Shown here: positions 25,801 to 31,800 of the stretch, piece by piece
How positions within the stretch are numbered: the stretch's first letter is position 1
Layout: each line of letters begins with the position of its first letter
Source: Strigamia acuminata
Taxonomy: Eukaryota; Arthropoda; Chilopoda; Geophilomorpha; Linotaeniidae
Assembly (NCBI GenBank): GCA_949358305.1
Contig: OX442315.1
Coordinates: forward strand, 14,412,427 to 14,472,426
DNA: 60,000 nucleotides
Direction of reading: 5' to 3'
The notes under the pieces: generated by a model
The model's input: only the letters and a program-made list of their open reading frames with translations
Database searches by the model: none
Told to the model about the DNA's origin: nothing
Made by a program: the position numbers and the translations under genes

Positions 25801-28800
25801 CAAGCGTATGCTTACAGTTACTGGCAACACTAAATTCTTTTTCACTTCCTGACAATGACATCCAGCAGTAATTAGGTCTGTGGAAAACTAAGGACATTTA
25901 TTTTGACCAAGTGACACCACTTCCTGTTGCCTATCCCTCGTTCCATTGGTCCAAAGACTACTACTGGGCCTGCAGCTCCACCTAGGGGCAAGTAGCAGCC
26001 AAAGACGGTTGTATTGGTGCGGCAGTGACTGCTAGATGGCTAGAGAATTGTGACAACTAACAATTCACTGAATATTGAAATACCTCCATCAGATTGCCCA
26101 TGATTTGTGGGTATTTTTTTGTATTGCCAAGCTGCTCTTCAGAAAAAGCAGTAAATGCTTGCATGAAGGCTACATTTAGTGCGATTACAAGCTGCTGGTT
26201 TGTTGTGTCTTGTCTTAAGTGAATGCTGCTGGCTTGGACAAGGTTTTGGGATACATTTCCACGTGCATAAAATCTGAAATTAGAAAATAAAATTGCCTGT
26301 AGTCTTGGGCAGTGCTGGACTGGCCCGGCAAGCTCCCGGGAATTTCCCGGTGGCCCTCCCTGGCCCACTGTAGCCTGACTCTGTGGCCCGACCCTTCCAG
26401 ATTTCATCACGATACTAAATTTGTGCCCAGTCCAGCCCTGGTGTTGGGCGCAGCAAGTGGTATGTTACCGGCGTTTTGTATACCAGTATAAAGAATGCGG
26501 TACTTTCGGAGAAGGTGCCGTGTACAATTACCGTAGCCCGGTATTAAAATTTTTAAAAGCATTCCGAGTTATTTAGACCTCGCAAGATCTCGCTTCAGGA
26601 ATCCCTGTGCTGATTTCGTGGCCAGGAATGACTATTGCATCAATAGTACGAACGGCATTGAAATTTTGAATTTATCGTCTGTGTGGGTGTTAGTTTGATT
26701 TGTTTCGCTTTGTTTTGCTGCGTTTGACCCAGTTCGACCCAGCAGGGAAATTGCCTTCCTGCGTTAATAATTCTGTTAGATGCATTAGTAATTCCTGGCC
26801 GCAAAAACTGAAATTACCTGTCCATTGCAGCCTTTGTAAAATTTTTCCATATGTGTATTGCAGCAGCTGCTTTCCCATTGACAACAAATTCTATACTTTC
26901 TTCATACGAATTAACATGGAGCTAATAAAAGAGGAAGTTGTTGATCAGAAAAGAAATTATTGATATATTAAGTCAATTCAAATTAGTTAACCAAATTTTG
27001 CTATCTTGTTAACTTAAATAAGACATGCAAATGTCAGCTTAACAAGCATGCGCAGCAGAAATAATATTTCTTTCAGCAGATTATTGTCGTTTTTTCAGTT
27101 GAATTACATTTTCGTCATTTCTAAGCATTTGCCTAACTAATTTGAACGGGCATATTGATCTTCTGTTACTTGAGTAACTGTGTAATTATCAATGTGCTGC
27201 AAATAATTGCTGCCCAAGTTATTGTCCTCATTGTACACAGCTATTGGCACGTGATGCGCATCTCTACCAATTATCATACCCAATGCTACTATTTGAATAG
27301 CTGGAAGTGCGAATTGCAAAAATAGCAACCTGAAAATATAGAAATAAGGCTAATGCAGATAAGCTGTATTCAGTATTGAAAAATTGAAATTTTTCCGAGA
27401 ATTTATCAATACGGAATGAAAACCAACCACACAATCCCGAAGAATTAAAATTAAACAAAACTTCATTACGATTTGTTTAAAACACTTGTAACAGATGGCA
27501 CCACGAGCTCGGTGAAAACCAATGAGGCGGCAAGTGCAGTTGTTACGTGCTTTAGGATTGGTCAACTGAAATATAGTTGTTTTGTAATGGCTCTCCTCAT
27601 TGGTTGTCGTTTTACAATGTCTTAAGCGATAAATTGTCGCAAGTGTCGCAAATGCTGATATAGATTTATAGATTTACATTAGGTTTCTTCGTATCTGCAT
27701 GAAATTTCTCCAAACTAGCGCGGAAATTCGTCCTATACTTGGAGGTTTAAAGAAACTTCTGCATCGTGGTGGCTTCTTGACAATAACTGACTCATTAAGC
27801 TGCATATAACTTGCATTCTTTATATCTTTTGTATTTAGGGCCTCGTGATTCTTTTGTGAGAGAAACTTTCCGTTAGTTACAAAACCAAACATTTTGTTGT
27901 TAGAAAAATAACTAATTACATGATCATCTTTGCATAGTTTCAGGTAAATGCTTTCAAGAGTTGGCAAGTTGAAGCGATCTAAAAGACTTTCTGGACTTCC
28001 TTCGATCAATATTGTACCACTTCTCATAAACCCGATCTGGTAAGAAATTCATTAAATTTATTATAAACTTTTTTGGTACAGAGTAAAAGGATGAACGTGA
28101 TGGTGTTTGTACAACTCGAGATGCCGTCGCGATTGACATGAAAATGGTGTCGAAGTTCGCAGAATCATGTCGGAGTAAAAAGAGCACCTCGAATCTGAAT
28201 TTTTTGGTCCAAAAAATGAATTTTTGGTCCAAAAAATGAATTTTTGGTCCAAAAAATGAATTTTTGGTCCAAAAAATGAATTTTTGGTCCAAAAAATGAA
28301 TTTTTGGTCCAAAAAATGAATTTTTGGTCCAAAAAATGAATTTTTGGTCCAAAAAATGAATTTTTGGTCCAAAAAATGAATTTTTGGTCTAAAAAATGAA
28401 TTTTTGGTCCAAAAAATGAATTTGGGGTTTGAAAAATTAATTTTTGGTAGTAAAAATTAATTTTTGTTGGTAAAAATTATTTTAAGTGGTAAAAATTATT
28501 TTAAGTGGTAAAAATTATTTTAAGTGGTAAAAATTATTTTAAGTGGTAAAAATTATTTTAAGTGGTAAAAATTATTTTAAGTGGTAAAAATTAATTTCAG
28601 TTGTAAAAATGCAATTTTTTCATTGCCTAAGGAGCGTCGATCCGCCCCTGGTTCGCATTGGTTTGGCTAACTAGTACTAATCTATGACACATTGTCTCCG
28701 TTAATAAATCTCAACCGGATGAAAAGAAACTAACAAGTAATTATAAATTTCAAGACGAATCATTTATTCCAGCGGTTTAGCCGGTTTGTTAAATCAGAGG

Positions 28801-31800
28801 TTCTAAAACCCCTAACGTTTATTTTTTTACTCTGGCCTTTTTTAACCGTCAACTCACTTTGTTGGCTTGTCGTGCTTCTTCAATGTAATGTGTAGTAATA
28901 ACCACAGTCATTCCTTCTCTGCACAATTTGACCAAATAATCCCATATGCTTTTATTATAAAAATTATTTAAGGTATTTTTACTGTGGCTACTTATCTGCA
29001 GGAACAAACCTTTCTCTTAATATGGGATCAACTCCTACAGTCGGTTCATCCAAAATGAGCAAAGTTGGTTTGTGCAGAAGAGCAACTGCAAGCGAAACTC
29101 TTTGTTGCTCACCTCCACTTTAACGGAATAGATAAATTCAATTAGAATGCTGCTGTAATTTATTTATATGTGCCACAGCTGTTAAATTCTATATCTAATC
29201 TCGCAAAAATTGTGTGCAGTAATCGTCATTTTACACAAACATTTCTTTGATCTCATATTTCATACAACATTTTCTAAGCATAATTGTATAACAGCCAAAA
29301 ATAACTATAATGTGCAGACTTGTAGATTACAGTGAACTTCCTCTGTATGGCAATGACCCAAGGTTCTGGTAACATTATTGCCTGCCTCTTGACTGGGCAA
29401 ACTGAAAAATGTTGCTGAAACGTGACTTTTAAAATTGAATTTCTTTAACCACGGTAGTGATTCTGAAGGAGATGTCTCACGAGGTGTGTCTATGTCGCCT
29501 ATTTATATAAGAACTGAACATATCGATTAAGAGCCGCGTAAGAGCCGCGGCTTTTATTCAAAATTGCCATTTTTGTCAGCAATTACAATTTCAGTTTTTC
29601 GTTACATTTGTTTAATGTAACAAACGAAGTCTGAACGTTACGGAGCTTAAATGCGAAAACAATACTGTACTTTTGCAAAAATACGGTATTCTTCGTGTCT
29701 CAGCCTCGGCTACTATTCTAGGGTGGCTACAATTCGAGGGCGACTCTTAATCAGTAAAATACGGATTTTTTGTGTGGATGCGGGAAAATAGTTTGACATT
29801 TTAAGGGGTGCTGGACTCCGAAAAGGTAAACGTGAAGAAATGAATAAATTGTTAACCATACCTTAGTTGCTGTATTATTCTATTACCATGTGGTAAATCA
29901 AGTAATTCAGTGAGAGTCTGTTTGCTCTTCTTCAAATCAGATTTAGCCATGTGATGCAAACGACCAAAATAATTCAAAACTTCTCTAATGTTCAATTCAT
30001 CATACAATGCCAACCCCTGCAAATAATTAAACACCTTTCACTTTGTTCAAAAAATTCAGAAAATGTATGAATTTACTTGTGGCATGTAGCCTACTCTAGA
30101 TCCAGGTATTTTGCATTGGACCGTACCTGGTGTTTGACCGTAAACTTCAATTGTGCCTTTGTCAGGGTAGGATATGCCAACGACACATCTGAGTAGACTA
30201 GTCTTGCCACATCCGCTGGGTCCAAGTAGTCCATAACTTATAAATACATTTATATATTGATCAATATATATCTCTACAGCACTAGCCTTAATTTGAAGTC
30301 AGTATTGTGCAAGCTATAGTATAGGGGATGATGACTTAAGGTGCCTTCAAAACGTCTGTGGAATGATGACAAATTTGAAAAAATTTAACTTTCAATATTT
30401 TGATTTAATATTCCTTTTAGGATTACTAAATACATCACTGAAGTAATGTCTGATTACATTTTCAAACTGATTCAATAATATTTATTTAAAATATCAACAA
30501 TAAATGAAAAAACAGGTGTCCAAAAAGTCTGTGGAATTTATGTTTATTCTTTCCCACAATAATGGGGTTTATATTTAGAGTCAACAATAGAGCATTGTTA
30601 CGTTATTATACCTTTATTATAATGCTTTTTTGCATATTTGGTAATTGTTTCATCAGCAAGGTCAAACAACAAAGGATTCACTGCTGACGAAGCGATAAAA
30701 ACATGGAAAATGAAAGCTGGAAGACTTACTAATCAAGAAATTGCTAAGATAATTGATAAATATAACTGGAATATTATTCTTAAACAGAAAACTAGCAGCT
30801 TAAACCTCAATCAGGAAGACCAATAGTAACTACAAAACGAGCTGATTGCAGATTTCTACATTTGGCAACAAACTCTTCTCTCTCAGTTTAAAAAATATGT
30901 AATGTCGTTAAAGGAACCATTAGTAAAAGTACTGTTCATAATCACCTTCAAACTTTCCCAAATATAGTTTATAACATAAATGGCCAATCAACCAACTTTG
31001 AAACCTCAACACGCTCAAGCCAAATTATAGTGGCCAAGGGTTCAACCTGTTCACCTGATTTTCATTTATTGTTGATATTTTAAATAAATAATATTGAATT
31101 GGAATGAAAATTTATTAAGACATTACTTGAATGGTATATTTAGTAATCCTAAAAGAAAAATTAAATCAAAATATTGAAAGTTAATTTTTCTCAAATTTTT
31201 TGCCATTCTAAAGACTTTTGGACGTACCTTGTGTAATGGGTGGCATTTCTGTGTTGTCACTAATGCTAAAATAAAGTAAATAAACAACAATATTTTGGTC
31301 GGAGGTGTAAATTACTTTTAATGATGATTTTATTGTTGTTTATTTACTTTATTTTAGCATTATTAGGCTTAATAATAGGCTTAATACTGCTAAATAACAA
31401 CTGGAATTAGAAAATCATCTGCGCAGAATGGGATGCGCAGTACGAATTTAGCATCAAAATACCGTGTGCGGACTGCAGTTTCTTATTGTAGATTTTTTAT
31501 TAAACATTTATAATTTTTCAAAAAAAATAAAAGAATTTACTCGATTTATCTGATAAATGTGAACGAAGTTTAATACAAAAATTAAGGCTACTCTTAACCT
31601 TCTCATAGCCATGGCTGGTTACAACACTTTGCTAGCCATGGTTGGTCATTTCTGTCTCTTTTTGAAATGCCTCTGCATATGTGCAGAAGCGTTTCTCATT
31701 ATAAAATTAGGAAATTAATTTAGAGTTAGTTATTTTACTACTTTTGTTATTTTTCTGACCTCCCCATGTCTATGATAAAGCTCTTTCTACAATAAAACCA

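Larger units (their letters stand above)
6759..25802 (-). mobile_element. Complete Ty3/gypsy-type LTR retrotransposon (copia element nested inside)
   Basis: Transcribed right to left. The 5' LTR is 25173-25802; the 3' LTR is 6759-14625, split by a copia insertion. Target duplication agcg at 6755-6758 and 25803-25806. Own length is about 11.8 kb without the nested element. Order: LTR, tRNA-Pro-type PBS, gag, -1 frameshift signal, pol, spliced third gene, purine tract, LTR. PR-RT-RNaseH-IN order places it in Ty3/gypsy. The LTR copies look identical, gag and pol are open, and the target duplication is perfect, so the insertion is recent. It lies in intron 10 of gene C, sense to that gene. Confidence 0.95.

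Noticed and set aside
26690-26887. 65-codon minus-strand frame over gene C exon 9
   Set aside because: Wrong frame; the paralogue-supported frame is [17 protein letters not shown] across 26818-26921.
28061-28372. Repetitive open frames ([18 protein letters not shown] type) on the minus strand
   Set aside because: Pure product of the 20-bp minisatellite; the period of 20 cycles three frames and yields an artificial repeat peptide.
28197-28425. CRISPR-like array
   Set aside because: Units are contiguous with no spacers, in a eukaryotic intron; a minisatellite.
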